Of a stretch of DNA of 64,000 nt, positions 24,963-37,830 are shown piece by piece. The stretch comes from an uncultured Clostridia bacterium (GTDB lineage: Bacteria; Bacillota; Clostridia; Oscillospirales; Acutalibacteraceae), in the NCBI GenBank assembly GCA_947623505.1, contig CANQGT010000004.1, positions 78,022 through 142,021 of the forward strand. The letters are read 5' to 3'. Numbering within the stretch: the stretch's first letter is position 1; every line of letters starts with the position of its first letter. The translations under genes and the position numbers were made by a program. The notes beneath the pieces are model-generated. The model saw only the letters and a program-made list of their open reading frames with translations, was not told where the DNA came from and made no database searches.

Positions 24963-25580
24963 ATGAAGGATTTTTTAAAAAAATGGTTCGCGCCTATCAA
25001 GTTCAAAAGGCTTTTTGATATTTTGGCATCTTTTTTTGCGCTGATATTGCTTTCTCCGCTTTTTCTTGTTATATGCTCAATAAATCTTCTTACGCCGGAC
25101 ACAAGCGTTTTTTTCAGCCACGAAAGACGAGGCAGGCGCGGCAAACCTTTTAAAATTTACAAATTTCAGACTATGAAAAACAACACGCCAAACCTGCCCA
25201 CCAACGAGTTGAAGGATCCCGAAAAATACATTACGAAATTCGGGCGGATACTGAGAAAAACGAGCTTGGACGAGCTCCCGCAGCTTTGGAATATTCTTAA
25301 AGGCGATATGAGCTTTGTGGGGCCGCGTCCGCTTATTTCAAGTGAAATAAGAGCGCATCGGTTAAGGATAGAATACGATGTTTACCGATTCAGGCCGGGG
25401 CTTACGGGGCTTGCGCAGATAAAAGGGCGCGACAGTATATCCCTTATGAAAAAAATGAAATACGATAAGTTCTATTGTGATAACTGGAGTATTAAAATGG
25501 ATATAGCGATACTCTTGCGTTCCGTGGGAGTCTGCCTGCGCCAGGAGGGCTTTCACGAGGGGATATATCACAGAAGATGA
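24963..25580 (+). CDS. Undecaprenyl-phosphate sugar phosphotransferase (bacterial sugar transferase)
   Basis: About 205 residues; ATG 24963 was chosen, but GTG 24954, overlapping the previous stop, is equally possible. One membrane segment (LFDILASFFALILLSPLFLV) is followed by the PF02397 core: FKIYKFQTM, GRILRKTSLDELPQLWNILK, GDMSFVGPRPL and RFRPGLTGLAQIKGR, all catalytic landmarks of the PglC-type small monotopic enzymes. It transfers a phosphosugar to undecaprenyl phosphate to start a surface glycan. No glycan cluster surrounds it. Confidence 0.92.
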   Translation: MKDFLKKWFAPIKFKRLFDILASFFALILLSPLFLVICSINLLTPDTSVFFSHERRGRRGKPFKIYKFQTMKNNTPNLPTNELKDPEKYITKFGRILRKTSLDELPQLWNILKGDMSFVGPRPLISSEIRAHRLRIEYDVYRFRPGLTGLAQIKGRDSISLMKKMKYDKFYCDNWSIKMDIAILLRSVGVCLRQEGFHEGIYHRR

Positions 25581-25643
25581 GAGGCCGGCGCTTTTCGTTT
25601 AAAGTATTGGAAAAAGCAAAAAAATAATACGGAGTGTATTTGA

Positions 25644-28706
<3,063 letters not shown>

Positions 28707-28780
28707 GTTTCGAGCCGTTTTAAGCCGTTTCGGCAAATAAAGGCAATTTATAAACAATTATCGCATAAATGGCATTTTCC

Positions 28781-28809
28781 TTGACTTTTGGAATTATTAG
28801 TATTATATT
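28781..28809 (+). promoter_or_regulatory. Promoter of the radical SAM gene
   Basis: TTGACT (28781-28786), 17-base spacer, TATATT (28804-28809), about 80 bases upstream of ATG 28887. Confidence 0.7.
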
Positions 28810-28886
28810 TGTGTTAATCGCGTTCGTGCGCTTGAACCGCCCGACGCAGTACATTTGATTTTTCTTTTTATTCTGAGGAAACGGAT

Positions 28887-30317
28887 ATGAATTCACTTAA
28901 AGAGAAAGCTATGATGTTTGCCGTTAAAGAGGCAGTTAAGTACGCGAGAAAAGACTTTATGTCAAACGCTCCGAAAATACTTTCGCTGCTTGAAAAGGCA
29001 GACGTAAAAAGAGTAAACAGATCCACCTATGCGGGCCTGCACAAGGTTCTTGACGATCCGAACAACAACTGGATGGAATTTGCCAGAAGCCTCGCGTGCG
29101 ACACGGATCTGAACGTTCTTATGAAGCTGATACCGCCGATGATGAACGTGGCTATCAACAGCTATTCCGTTCGTATGGCGGCAATCGAGAAATACGGCTG
29201 CAACGTTCCGTGGGGAATACTTATGGATCCCACCGCGGCCTGCAATCTCAGCTGCAAGGGCTGCTGGGCGGCGGAATACGGCTATCAGAGCCAGCTTTCC
29301 TATGACGACCTTGCCAGAATAATAAGGCAGGGCAAGGAGCTTGGCACTTATATGTATCTCTACACGGGCGGCGAGCCCACGATGAGACGCGCCGATCTTA
29401 TGCGCCTTTGCCGTGAAAATCCCGACTGCGTGTTTATGAGCTTTACGAACGGCACTCTGATTGACGACAGCTTTGCCGACGAGATAGGCGAGGTTGGCAA
29501 CTTCCTTCCCGCTTTCTCAATAGAGGGCTATGAGGAGGACAACGATTTCCGCAGAGGCGAAGGCACCTTCAAAAAATGCACCGCCGCTATGAAACGGCTG
29601 AAGGATCGCCACATATTGTTTGGCGCTTCCCTTTGCTACACAAGCAAAAATACCGACGTACTTTCATCGGACGAATATATGGATTGGCTTATTGATCAAG
29701 GCGTAAAGTTCGCTTGGTTCTTTACATATATGCCCACGGGCAACGGAGCCGTTACGGACCTTATGGTTTCGCCCGAGCAGCGAGCGACAATGTATAAAAA
29801 AATGCACGAATGGCGAAAGACAAAGCCCATATTCGCGCTTGACTTCTGGAACGACGGCGAATACGTTCAGGGCTGTATAGCCGGCGGCCGCCACTATTTT
29901 CATATAAATTCAAACGGCGACTGCGAGCCGTGCGCGTTCGTTCATTATTCAAACGTAAATATCAAGGATCATTCGATACTTGAGGCGCTTCAAAGCCCGC
30001 TGTTTATGGCATACAAGAAAAATCAGCCGTTCAACAACAATATGCTTCGTCCCTGCCCCGTGCTCGATAACCCCGGCGCGATAAGCAAAATGGTTCACGA
30101 AACGGGCGCTTACTCAACGGAGATGATCCATCCCGAAAGCGCGAATGAGCTGTTTGACAAAACTATCTCCGCCGCGAAAGCGTGGAAAGTGAAAGCCGAC
30201 GAGCTTTTTGACCGCAACGAATACATAACAAAACACGTTAAGGACGAAAATATGTATAATTTTGAAAAATCCGATGAGGAACGCGATTTTTCTGAATTTG
30301 AAAAAACAGCCGACTGA
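28887..30317 (+). CDS. Radical SAM protein with SPASM-like C-terminus
   Basis: 476 residues. CNLSCKGCWAAEYG provides the CxxxCxxC cluster for SAM cleavage, and YLYTGGEPTMRR the GGEP SAM-binding motif. Further Cys residues (GCIAGGRHYFHINSNGDCEP with CAFVH, and RPCPVLDN) suggest an auxiliary cluster. A helical N-terminal stretch of about 100 residues precedes the barrel. Similar proteins occur widely in Clostridia and have been linked to metalloenzyme maturation or lipid modification, but no function is assigned to this subtype with certainty. It is a monocistronic unit with its own promoter and a terminator at 30335. Confidence 0.85.
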   Translation: MNSLKEKAMMFAVKEAVKYARKDFMSNAPKILSLLEKADVKRVNRSTYAGLHKVLDDPNNNWMEFARSLACDTDLNVLMKLIPPMMNVAINSYSVRMAAIEKYGCNVPWGILMDPTAACNLSCKGCWAAEYGYQSQLSYDDLARIIRQGKELGTYMYLYTGGEPTMRRADLMRLCRENPDCVFMSFTNGTLIDDSFADEIGEVGNFLPAFSIEGYEEDNDFRRGEGTFKKCTAAMKRLKDRHILFGASLCYTSKNTDVLSSDEYMDWLIDQGVKFAWFFTYMPTGNGAVTDLMVSPEQRATMYKKMHEWRKTKPIFALDFWNDGEYVQGCIAGGRHYFHINSNGDCEPCAFVHYSNVNIKDHSILEALQSPLFMAYKKNQPFNNNMLRPCPVLDNPGAISKMVHETGAYSTEMIHPESANELFDKTISAAKAWKVKADELFDRNEYITKHVKDENMYNFEKSDEERDFSEFEKTAD

Positions 30318-30334
30318 TAAATAATCTTAAAGCA

Positions 30335-30371
30335 GGGCGTGCCGAAAGGCGCGCCCGGCGGCTTTTCTTTT
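30335..30371 (+). terminator. Terminator after the radical SAM gene
   Basis: GGGCGTGCC (30335-30343) pairs with GGCGCGCCC (30348-30356) around a GAAA tetraloop, followed by a short GC stretch and TTTTCTTTT. Confidence 0.7.
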
Positions 30372-30433
30372 GCGGCAAAGCAAAACGCCTTAAAACGGGC
30401 ATATTATATAAAACGGAAAAAAAGGAGTTAAAA

Positions 30434-31705
30434 ATGGATAGCGAATCTGTCCGATTGATAGCGGCAATGGTGGTGCTGGTTCTTTTCAGCGCGTTTTTTT
30501 CCTCTGCCGAAACGGCTTTTTCTTCTCTCAACAAAGTAAAATTAAAAGCGATGGGAGCAAACGGAAAGCATAAAAAAGGCATTTCGAGGGCTCTTGCCCT
30601 CGCGGACGATTACGACGTTGTGCTTTCAACAATACTGATAGGAAACAATATTGTAAATATCGCCTGCACCTCAATAGCGGCACTTGTGTTTACGGGCTTT
30701 TTCGGCGAGCAGTGGGGCGCCACCGTTTCAACCGTTGTAATGACGGTGACGGTGCTGATTTTCGGCGAGGTCACTCCGAAGCAGATAGCCAAAGAAAAGG
30801 CGGAAAGCTATGCGGTTATCATTTCCCCGATAATAAAATTTTTCATAATCCTTTTCAGTCCGCTCAATTTTTTCTTCAGGCTTTGGTCAAAGCTGCTTTC
30901 AAAGCTTTTCGGCATAAACAAGCTGAGCACCGTTACGGAGGAAGAGCTTAAAACATATGTGAACGAGGCACATTCCGGCGGAGAAATAGACGAAAACGAA
31001 TCAAAACTTATACGCTCCTCGATAGAGTTTGACGATATAGACGTTTCAGATATTCTGACTCCGCGCGTGGACGTTGCCGCGGTGGACAAATACGCGTCTT
31101 TTTCAGATATAGAAAAGGTTTTTCGGGAAAACAACTACAGCAGACTACCCGTTTATATAAACGATATCGATCATATCGTAGGTATAATACATCACCGCGA
31201 TTTCGAGGCGGCCAGAGAGCGCGGGCTCAAATCCCTGCGAACTGTAATGAAGCCCGTTACAACCGTTTCGCCCGATACAAAAATATCAAAGCTTCTGCGC
31301 GTTCTTCAAAAAAACAAAACGCATCTCGCCGTTGTGGTGGATGAATTCGGCGGCACGGAGGGAATTGTAACGCTTGAGGATATTTTAGAGGAGCTTGTGG
31401 GCGAAATATGGGACGAACACGATGAAATATCGGTTGATATCGAAAAAATATCCGACACCGAATATATCGTGGACGGCTCCGCTTCGCTTGAGGATTTCTT
31501 TGAATACTTCGGTCTTTCGGAGGAGGAGCGGGATATAACCACCGTAAACGGCTGGGTAATGCTGAAAACGGAAAAAATCCCCGAAAAGGGCGACAGCTTT
31601 GAATATAAAAATCTTACGGTTCTCGTTATCTCTACCGACGGCAAGAGAGCTGACAAAATAAAAATTACTGTTTGTGAAAACGGTGACGCGGATGTTTCTG
31701 AATAA
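30434..31705 (+). CDS. CNNM/CorC-type transporter (hemolysin family, DUF21-CBS-CorC_HlyC)
   Basis: 423 residues, RBS AAGGAG. Three or four membrane helices in the DUF21 domain (AAMVVLVLFSAFFSSAETAF carries the SAETA signature), then paired CBS domains with ILTPRVDVAAVD and LPVYINDIDHIVGIIHHRDF, and a C-terminal CorC_HlyC domain (VVDEFGGTEGIVTLEDILEE). Members export or regulate Mg2+ in the cytoplasmic membrane; the hemolysin name is historical. The 3' end overlaps the start of pth. The length is normal. Confidence 0.93.
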   Translation: MDSESVRLIAAMVVLVLFSAFFSSAETAFSSLNKVKLKAMGANGKHKKGISRALALADDYDVVLSTILIGNNIVNIACTSIAALVFTGFFGEQWGATVSTVVMTVTVLIFGEVTPKQIAKEKAESYAVIISPIIKFFIILFSPLNFFFRLWSKLLSKLFGINKLSTVTEEELKTYVNEAHSGGEIDENESKLIRSSIEFDDIDVSDILTPRVDVAAVDKYASFSDIEKVFRENNYSRLPVYINDIDHIVGIIHHRDFEAARERGLKSLRTVMKPVTTVSPDTKISKLLRVLQKNKTHLAVVVDEFGGTEGIVTLEDILEELVGEIWDEHDEISVDIEKISDTEYIVDGSASLEDFFEYFGLSEEERDITTVNGWVMLKTEKIPEKGDSFEYKNLTVLVISTDGKRADKIKITVCENGDADVSE

Positions 31706-32297
31706 GAAAAAACAATTTGGTAAAGGCGGCCCCGATTATATTATCGCGGGCTTGGGCAATCCCGGGGCAAAATACGAGATGACGCGGCACAACGCCGGTT
31801 TTCTCGCAATGGATTTGCTGGCGATAAATGAGGGAATAAACATAAAAAGGCTGAAATTCCACGCGCTTACGGGCGAATGCGAAATATCGGGCAAAAAATG
31901 CCTTTTGATGAAGCCGCAGACCTTTATGAACAACTCAGGAGATGCGGTGGGCGAAGCCGCGGCATTTTATAAAATCCCGCCCGAAAACATTATAATCGTT
32001 TCGGACGATATAACTCTTGATTTGGGCACGGTAAGAATAAGGCGAAAGGGCTCCGCCGGCGGCCACAACGGCCTTAAAAGCATAATAAGCCGCGTCGGCT
32101 CCGAGGAATTTCCCCGCGTAAAAATAGGCGTGGGCAAAAAACCAACGGCAGATTACGATCAGATAGAATGGGTGCTGTCAAGATTTCCCAAGGATTCGGA
32201 GCCGCAGCTGAAATCCGCCCTGCAAAACGCCGTTTCGGCAATACCCTATATCGTCGGCGGCGAAATCGACAAAGCAATGAATCTGTTTAATTCATAG
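31692..32297 (+). CDS. pth: Peptidyl-tRNA hydrolase
   Basis: ATG 31692 is preferred; an in-frame GTG at 31674 would add six residues. About 201 residues. IIAGLGNPGAKYEMTRHNAG contains the catalytic His; MKPQTFMNNSGDAV the substrate-gripping Asn; VSDDITLDLG the catalytic Asp; and GSAGGHNGLKSI completes the signature. It frees tRNA from dropped-off peptidyl-tRNA. It overlaps the end of the CNNM gene by 14 bases, and mfd follows 21 bases later, the common Firmicutes pth-mfd order. Confidence 0.96.
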   Translation: MFLNKKKQFGKGGPDYIIAGLGNPGAKYEMTRHNAGFLAMDLLAINEGINIKRLKFHALTGECEISGKKCLLMKPQTFMNNSGDAVGEAAAFYKIPPENIIIVSDDITLDLGTVRIRRKGSAGGHNGLKSIISRVGSEEFPRVKIGVGKKPTADYDQIEWVLSRFPKDSEPQLKSALQNAVSAIPYIVGGEIDKAMNLFNS

Positions 32298-32318
32298 AAA
32301 TAAAGGAAAAATCATAAT

Positions 32319-35300
32319 ATGTCTTGCTTTTCGGAAATTTTGAAAAAGAGCAATGAGTTTTCAAGCCTCGTCAAAAGCGTCTCCCCCAACGGCGCGCCTG
32401 TCGGGGCAATAGGCGTTTCCGACGCTTTCAAAGCTCCCCTGATACATTCTCTTGCGGAGATGAAAAACCTAAACGCGCTGATAATAACTCCCGACGAAGC
32501 TTCCGCCGTGAAAATGAAAGAGGATCTCTCCGCTCTGCAAAACGGGGTTTTACTTTACCCCTCGCGTGAATTTACCTTTCAGCGCGTGGCAGGCGCTTCG
32601 CACGAGTTTGAGCATATACGTTTAGGCGTTTTGTCAAAAATGTCAAAGGGCGATTACAGCGCCGTTGTTTGCAGCGTGAGCGCCGCGTGCCAGATGACGA
32701 TGCCGCCCGAGGCGCTGAAACGCCTTTCCTTTGAAATTTCAACGGGCGACGAAATCGATATTCAAGAAACGGCGCGGCGGCTTGCCGACGCGGGCTACAG
32801 CCGTTACGATCAGGTTGACGGCGTATCACAGTTTTCCGTAAGGGGCGGCATAATCGATATTTTTCCGCCCGGCGCGTCCGAGCCTTACAGAATAGAGCTT
32901 TGGGGCGACACGGTGGATTCAGTCTGCACCTTTGACGTTGTAAGCCAGCGGCGCACGGCTTTCGTAAAAAAAGCCGAAATAATTCCGGCAAACGAGGTTT
33001 TGGCGGGCAGTGCCGAAAAATTCGCCGGCAAAATCGAAAAATTCGCCGCTTCGTTAAAGGGCAAAGCCGTAAAGGCGCGTGAAAGCCTAAACGCCGACGC
33101 GGATATTTTGAAAAACGGCGGTTCGCTTGTGAGCGCGGACAGATACCTGCCGCTGATTTACGAGAGCGCGGGCATTTTCGACTATTCGGAAGGCCTTGTT
33201 TTCGTCTGCGAAACGGCAAAAACAAAAGAGCGCTTTACGGCGCTGCAAAAGCTTACGGCGGAGCAGCTGAAATGGTATCTTGAAAGCGGCGATCTCTGCA
33301 AGGGGCTCGATAAATTCTTTCTTGATTTTGAAGAGCTCGTAAAGCAGTATAATTCACGCGGGGCGGTATATCTCGATTCCCTGCCGAGGGGCTCGTTTGA
33401 CACGCCCGTTTCGCATCTTTCCTCTTTCATCGTGCAGAGCTTCGGCGCATGGGACGGCACGCTGAAACGGCTTTGCGAGGAAATAAAGCCGCTTTACGAC
33501 AGCGGCTACACCGTATATGTTATGGCGGGCTCGCAGCGAGCGGGAAGAGCCCTTGCCCTTGATCTTTCAAACGAGGGATACAACGCCTTTTTCTTTGAAA
33601 AACCGCCGCGCGAGCTTCAAGGCGGAGCCGTTTCGGTAGCCGGCGGAGCCGTCAGCCGGGGCTTTCAGCTTTCGGATATAAAATTCGCTCTGTTCACATA
33701 TTCCAAGGCGGTGCAGAAAAAAAGCAAATCGCGCCGCGTGGACGCTAAAAACGCGATACATTCCCTTGACGAGCTTTCCGTGGGTGACTATATAGTTCAC
33801 AACGTTCACGGAATCGGTATCTTTGAGGGGATACATTCGCTTGAAATAAAAAACGTCAAAAAGGATTATATAAAAATATCCTATGCTAAGGGAGACACGC
33901 TTTACGTTCCCGTAACACAGCTTGACCTTGTTTCAAAATACGTTGGGCCGAGAGAGGACAGCAGGGTAAAAATAAACCGTCTCGGAGGCAGCGAGTGGAA
34001 AAAGACCAAGGAGCGCGTGCGCGCTTCCGTTAAGGATATGGCCAAAGAGCTTATAGCGCTTTACGCAAAAAGACTTAGCACAAAAGGGCACGCGTTTTCA
34101 GAGGATACCGATATGCAACGCGATTTTGAACTGCGCTTTGCCTATGAGGAAACGGAGGATCAGCTTCGCAGCGCGGATGAAATAAAGGGCGATATGGAAC
34201 GCCCCGCGCCTATGGACAGACTGCTCTGCGGCGACGTGGGCTTCGGAAAAACCGAGGTGGCTCTGAGGGCGGCGTTCAAATGCGTTTCGGAAAGCAAGCA
34301 GTGCGCCGTGCTGGTGCCCACCACCGTGCTTGCGATGCAGCATTACAACACGATAAAAGCGCGTATGGAAGCGTTTCCCGTAAGAATAGAAATGCTCTCG
34401 CGCTTTGTGCCGCCCAAAAAGCAGAAAGAGATAATCGCCGACCTTGAGCGGGGAAAGGTAGACCTGCTTGTCGGAACGCACAGGATAATCGGCAGGGATA
34501 TAAAATTTAAGGATCTCGGCCTGCTTATAGTGGATGAGGAACAGCGTTTCGGCGTTGCGCAAAAGGAAAAAATAAAAGAAAAATTTCCGAGGGTGGACGT
34601 ATTGACGCTCTCGGCCACCCCGATACCGCGAACTCTTAATATGGCCATGAGCGGAATACGGGATATGAGCATACTTGAGGAGGCGCCGGGAGACAGGCAC
34701 CCCGTTCAAACATACGTTATCGAATACGATTTCGACGTGCTTGCCGAGGCGATGGAAAGGGAGCTCGCGAGGGGCGGCCAGTGCTATTACCTTCACAATA
34801 ACATAGACACGATAGAGCACACGGCGGTAAGAATAAAAAAAGCGCTTCCCTACGCTAACGTGGGGATCGCACACGGCAGAATGACGGAGGAGGAGCTTTC
34901 CGACGTTTGGGGAAGACTTCTTAACGGAGAGATCGATATTCTTGTCTGCACCACGATAATCGAAACGGGAATAGATATAGCGAACGTAAACACGCTTATA
35001 ATAGAAAACGCCGACAGAATGGGCCTTGCCCAGCTTCATCAGATAAGGGGCAGAGTAGGCAGAAGCTCGCGGCGGGCATTTGCCTATCTGACCTTTACAA
35101 GGGGAAAAGAGCTTTCGGAGACGGCATATAAACGCCTTGAGGCAATAAGAGAATACACGGAATTCGGCTCCGGCTTCAAAATAGCGATGAGAGATCTTGA
35201 AATAAGGGGCGCGGGCTCCATACTCGGCAGCCGGCAGCACGGTCATATGGAATCGGTCGGATATGATATGTATCTGAAGCTTTTGAGCGACGCCGTTGCC

Positions 35301-35780
35301 GAAGAAAAAGGCGAAAAAAGCGAAAAAGAGCAGGAAAGGGAATGCCTTATCGATCTGCCCGTTGACGCGCATATACCCGAGGATTACATTTCATCCACCG
35401 CGCGGCGGCTTTCAATGTATAAACGCATAGCGGCGATACGCACCGACGCGGACGCTAACGACGTATGCGACGAACTGAAGGACAGATTCGGACCGCCTCC
35501 CGAGGCGATATACGGCCTTATCGAAACGGCGCTTTTGAGAAACAAGGCGGCCGCGATCGGAATTTATGAAATTTCGCAAAAAAGCGGTTCCGTTCTGTTT
35601 TATATGAACGAGCCGGACATAAAATTCGTTATGGCTCTGAACCGTGAAATGAAAGGCCGCGTTATGCTTTCCGCGGGGAAAAAAGCGTATATCGCCGTAA
35701 AGCCGGATTATGAAAGCCCGCTTGAAACGGTCAGAAATTCGCTTGAAATAATGAATCGCGTTTTGAATGAAAATGAATAA
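32319..35780 (+). CDS. mfd: Transcription-repair coupling factor Mfd
   Basis: 1153 residues, full length. The N-terminal UvrB-like region (GASHEFEHIRLG, GGIIDIFPPG) binds UvrA. The RNA polymerase interaction domain contains VGDYIVHNVHGIGIFEG. The RecG-like translocase has Walker A LCGDVGFGKTEVALRAAF, motif II VDEEQRFGV and motif VI GRVGRSSRRAFAYL. The TRCF C-terminal domain follows (EDYISSTARRLSMYKRIA). It removes stalled RNA polymerase at lesions and recruits UvrABC. It is co-transcribed with pth. Confidence 0.97.
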   Translation: MSCFSEILKKSNEFSSLVKSVSPNGAPVGAIGVSDAFKAPLIHSLAEMKNLNALIITPDEASAVKMKEDLSALQNGVLLYPSREFTFQRVAGASHEFEHIRLGVLSKMSKGDYSAVVCSVSAACQMTMPPEALKRLSFEISTGDEIDIQETARRLADAGYSRYDQVDGVSQFSVRGGIIDIFPPGASEPYRIELWGDTVDSVCTFDVVSQRRTAFVKKAEIIPANEVLAGSAEKFAGKIEKFAASLKGKAVKARESLNADADILKNGGSLVSADRYLPLIYESAGIFDYSEGLVFVCETAKTKERFTALQKLTAEQLKWYLESGDLCKGLDKFFLDFEELVKQYNSRGAVYLDSLPRGSFDTPVSHLSSFIVQSFGAWDGTLKRLCEEIKPLYDSGYTVYVMAGSQRAGRALALDLSNEGYNAFFFEKPPRELQGGAVSVAGGAVSRGFQLSDIKFALFTYSKAVQKKSKSRRVDAKNAIHSLDELSVGDYIVHNVHGIGIFEGIHSLEIKNVKKDYIKISYAKGDTLYVPVTQLDLVSKYVGPREDSRVKINRLGGSEWKKTKERVRASVKDMAKELIALYAKRLSTKGHAFSEDTDMQRDFELRFAYEETEDQLRSADEIKGDMERPAPMDRLLCGDVGFGKTEVALRAAFKCVSESKQCAVLVPTTVLAMQHYNTIKARMEAFPVRIEMLSRFVPPKKQKEIIADLERGKVDLLVGTHRIIGRDIKFKDLGLLIVDEEQRFGVAQKEKIKEKFPRVDVLTLSATPIPRTLNMAMSGIRDMSILEEAPGDRHPVQTYVIEYDFDVLAEAMERELARGGQCYYLHNNIDTIEHTAVRIKKALPYANVGIAHGRMTEEELSDVWGRLLNGEIDILVCTTIIETGIDIANVNTLIIENADRMGLAQLHQIRGRVGRSSRRAFAYLTFTRGKELSETAYKRLEAIREYTEFGSGFKIAMRDLEIRGAGSILGSRQHGHMESVGYDMYLKLLSDAVAEEKGEKSEKEQERECLIDLPVDAHIPEDYISSTARRLSMYKRIAAIRTDADANDVCDELKDRFGPPPEAIYGLIETALLRNKAAAIGIYEISQKSGSVLFYMNEPDIKFVMALNREMKGRVMLSAGKKAYIAVKPDYESPLETVRNSLEIMNRVLNENE

Positions 35781-35821
35781 TATAAATCCGCCGTGGGCAT
35801 AATGCTCTTGAGGTGTTTTAT

Positions 35822-36520
35822 ATGTCATCAAATTCAAAAGCAAACAGAGCAAACAAAAATATGCGGGCGCTGTTTTCCGTCATATGTATTTCTATTATTG
35901 CCCTCGGGCTTATCGTTTATTTTTCCACCCGCTCGGGCAATAACGATATAGTAAACGAAAATACGACCATTGAAGATACGACGGAGGTTCAAAAAAGCGT
36001 AACGGTGCAGGATACAACCGCGCAAAGTACTTCAAAAACCACTACGGAAAAGAAACCCGAAACCACAACGCAGAGCACCTCCATGCCTCTTTCAGACACA
36101 AACACGCCTTTCGTGAGCTTTTATAAGTATCCGGTGGGCGAAACGGCGGCAAAGGGCTACACGGAGGAGCTTGTTTACAACTCGACGATGGGCGATTACA
36201 GAAGCCATACGGCGGTCGATTTTAAAGGCAGCGAGGGCGAAGAGGTGTACGCCGTCAACGACGGCATCGTTTTAAATGTCTATAACGACGCCCTTTACGG
36301 TATGACCGTTGAGATTGACCACGGCGGAAAGCTTGTCGCCAAATACTGCGGCCTTGACGTTGTGAATGTTTCAAAGGGGGATTCTGTCCTTATAGGTTCC
36401 TGCGTCGGCACGCTCGGCAAGGTGCCGTTTGAGTCCGCCGACGGCTGCCATCTTCATTTTGAAACAAAATTTGAGGGCAAATATGTGAATCCGCTTGACG
36501 CTATGGGAAAAACGGACTGA
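35822..36520 (+). CDS. Membrane-anchored LytM/M23 peptidase, SpoIIQ-like
   Basis: ATG 35822 (AGGTG seven bases upstream) gives 232 residues; a GTG at 35813 is less likely. One membrane helix (LFSVICISIIALGLIVYF) is followed by a Thr-rich linker with many TTE/TTT repeats and a LytM domain. SHTAVDF (HxxxD) and CHLHFET (HxH) supply the Zn ligands, so it is probably active, unlike B. subtilis SpoIIQ. The architecture matches SpoIIQ, the forespore membrane peptidase paired with SpoIIIAH in Clostridia, but other TM-LytM cell-wall enzymes look the same. A terminator follows at 36532. Confidence 0.8.
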   Translation: MSSNSKANRANKNMRALFSVICISIIALGLIVYFSTRSGNNDIVNENTTIEDTTEVQKSVTVQDTTAQSTSKTTTEKKPETTTQSTSMPLSDTNTPFVSFYKYPVGETAAKGYTEELVYNSTMGDYRSHTAVDFKGSEGEEVYAVNDGIVLNVYNDALYGMTVEIDHGGKLVAKYCGLDVVNVSKGDSVLIGSCVGTLGKVPFESADGCHLHFETKFEGKYVNPLDAMGKTD

Positions 36521-36531
36521 TAACAGCACAA

Positions 36532-36584
36532 AAAAAACGACTGCAAGCCTATCCTTTTGGATTACTTGCGGTCGTTTTTTATTT
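36532..36584. terminator. Bidirectional terminator
   Basis: AAAAAACGACTGCAAG (36532-36547) pairs with CTTGCGGTCGTTTTTT (36565-36580), with an inner ATCC/GGAT stem. It serves the peptidase gene and the converging exchanger gene. Confidence 0.85.
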
Positions 36585-36625
36585 TGTCTGTTTTTACAAC
36601 TCTTTATTTTCGTGAGCCTTACCTG

Positions 36626-37684
36626 CTACTTCGCAAAGAAAGTGTAGGCGATATACGCCGCGTAGCCGGCAAGCATTATCACGCCCTGCGAACGGTGAAA
36701 CTTCTTTGTTATAATAGTCGGAATTACGGCGATGGAAATAGCGGCGAGGCAGACTATCATATCAATCTCAACCGACGGCGCCGAAACAGCGAGCATACCG
36801 TTTCCGCCTCCCGCCGATACGGCCGAACATATCGGAAGAATAAGCGAAAGATCGATTATATTTGCCCCGAGAATGTTGCCGACCGAAAGCGAGCCCGCCT
36901 TTTTGCGTATCGCCGTTATCGTTGTAACGAGCTCCGGCAGCGAAGTGCCTATCGCTATTGCGAAAACGCTTATTATTCTTTGCGGAATACCGAGGCTTTC
37001 GGCTATCTGAGTGCCGTAATTTACAAGAAGCTGAGCGCCCGCGACTATCCCCGCCGCTCCGAGTACGAAAAAGGCTATGTTTTTGGCCCAATCCTTTGAC
37101 GTCGCGGAGGCTTTGGTGGGGATAATGCCGTCCTCCGTCTGGAGGCCGATATTATCGGGGCTCGGCTCTATCTGAACGTTTTCTTTTTTAAGGGAAATGA
37201 AGTTTTCGATAAAGAACGCGATAAAGAGCGCGACAAGAACGATTATACCCGCCCAAGTGAGGTGGTAATACATATTCGTTTCGCCCTCAAATGTGAGTTC
37301 CTCTTTTTGTGTGAATATGCACCCCAAGACAAGCGCCACGGAAGTGCCCAGCATAATGAGCGCCTTCGGGGCAAATTCCCTGCGCTTAACGGCAAACGGC
37401 ATACAGACAATGAAAAGGCCGAGTATCATAGCGGAATTGGCAGTAACCGAGCCGATGGCATTTCCCGCGGCCATATCCACGTTGCCCTGCGCGGTGGCGG
37501 TTATGCTTACTATCATTTCGGGGAGCGTTGTGGCTATTGAAACTATCGTTGCGCCGATAACAAACTTCGGCACGCCCGCAACCTCGGCGATCCAGCTTGC
37601 GGAATCAACAAACCAGTCTCCGCCCTTTATTATAAGTACAAGACCTATTATAAATAAAACATACATTAAAACCGTGGCACCCAT
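36626..37684 (-). CDS. Calcium/sodium antiporter, CaCA family (YrbG type)
   Basis: 352 residues with about ten membrane helices in two inverted halves. The alpha repeats are IGATIVSIATTLPEMIVSI with GNAIGSVTANS, and AIAIGTSLPELVTTITAI with GNILGANIIDLS, carrying the acidic residues that bind cations. A charged cytoplasmic loop (FISLKKENVQIEPSPDN) joins the halves. It exchanges Ca2+ for Na+ or K+ across the cytoplasmic membrane. It is read convergently with the LytM peptidase gene. Ion preference cannot be read from sequence alone. Confidence 0.92.
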   Translation of the reverse strand: MGATVLMYVLFIIGLVLIIKGGDWFVDSASWIAEVAGVPKFVIGATIVSIATTLPEMIVSITATAQGNVDMAAGNAIGSVTANSAMILGLFIVCMPFAVKRREFAPKALIMLGTSVALVLGCIFTQKEELTFEGETNMYYHLTWAGIIVLVALFIAFFIENFISLKKENVQIEPSPDNIGLQTEDGIIPTKASATSKDWAKNIAFFVLGAAGIVAGAQLLVNYGTQIAESLGIPQRIISVFAIAIGTSLPELVTTITAIRKKAGSLSVGNILGANIIDLSLILPICSAVSAGGGNGMLAVSAPSVEIDMIVCLAAISIAVIPTIITKKFHRSQGVIMLAGYAAYIAYTFFAK

Positions 37685-37775
37685 AATATACCGCCTTCCG
37701 CCTTTCGCGTTTTTAATTTATATTACATTTTATTTTTCCTCTTGTCAATGATGAAGCGCATTTATTTATTAACGG

Positions 37776-37804
37776 TTGTCAAATTCGATTTTATGTGATA
37801 AAAT
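37776..37804 (+). promoter_or_regulatory. Promoter of the CapA-family gene
   Basis: TTGTCA (37776-37781), 17-base spacer, TAAAAT (37799-37804), 26 bases upstream of the GTG start at 37831. Confidence 0.6.
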
Positions 37805-37830
37805 TACACTGAAATTTTATTGAAGGCAGT

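Noticed and set aside
34098..35372. 424-codon open frame on the minus strand inside mfd
   Set aside because: It lies wholly within the strongly supported mfd gene in an antisense frame, has no RBS and no recognisable domain. GC-rich third positions of mfd create it.
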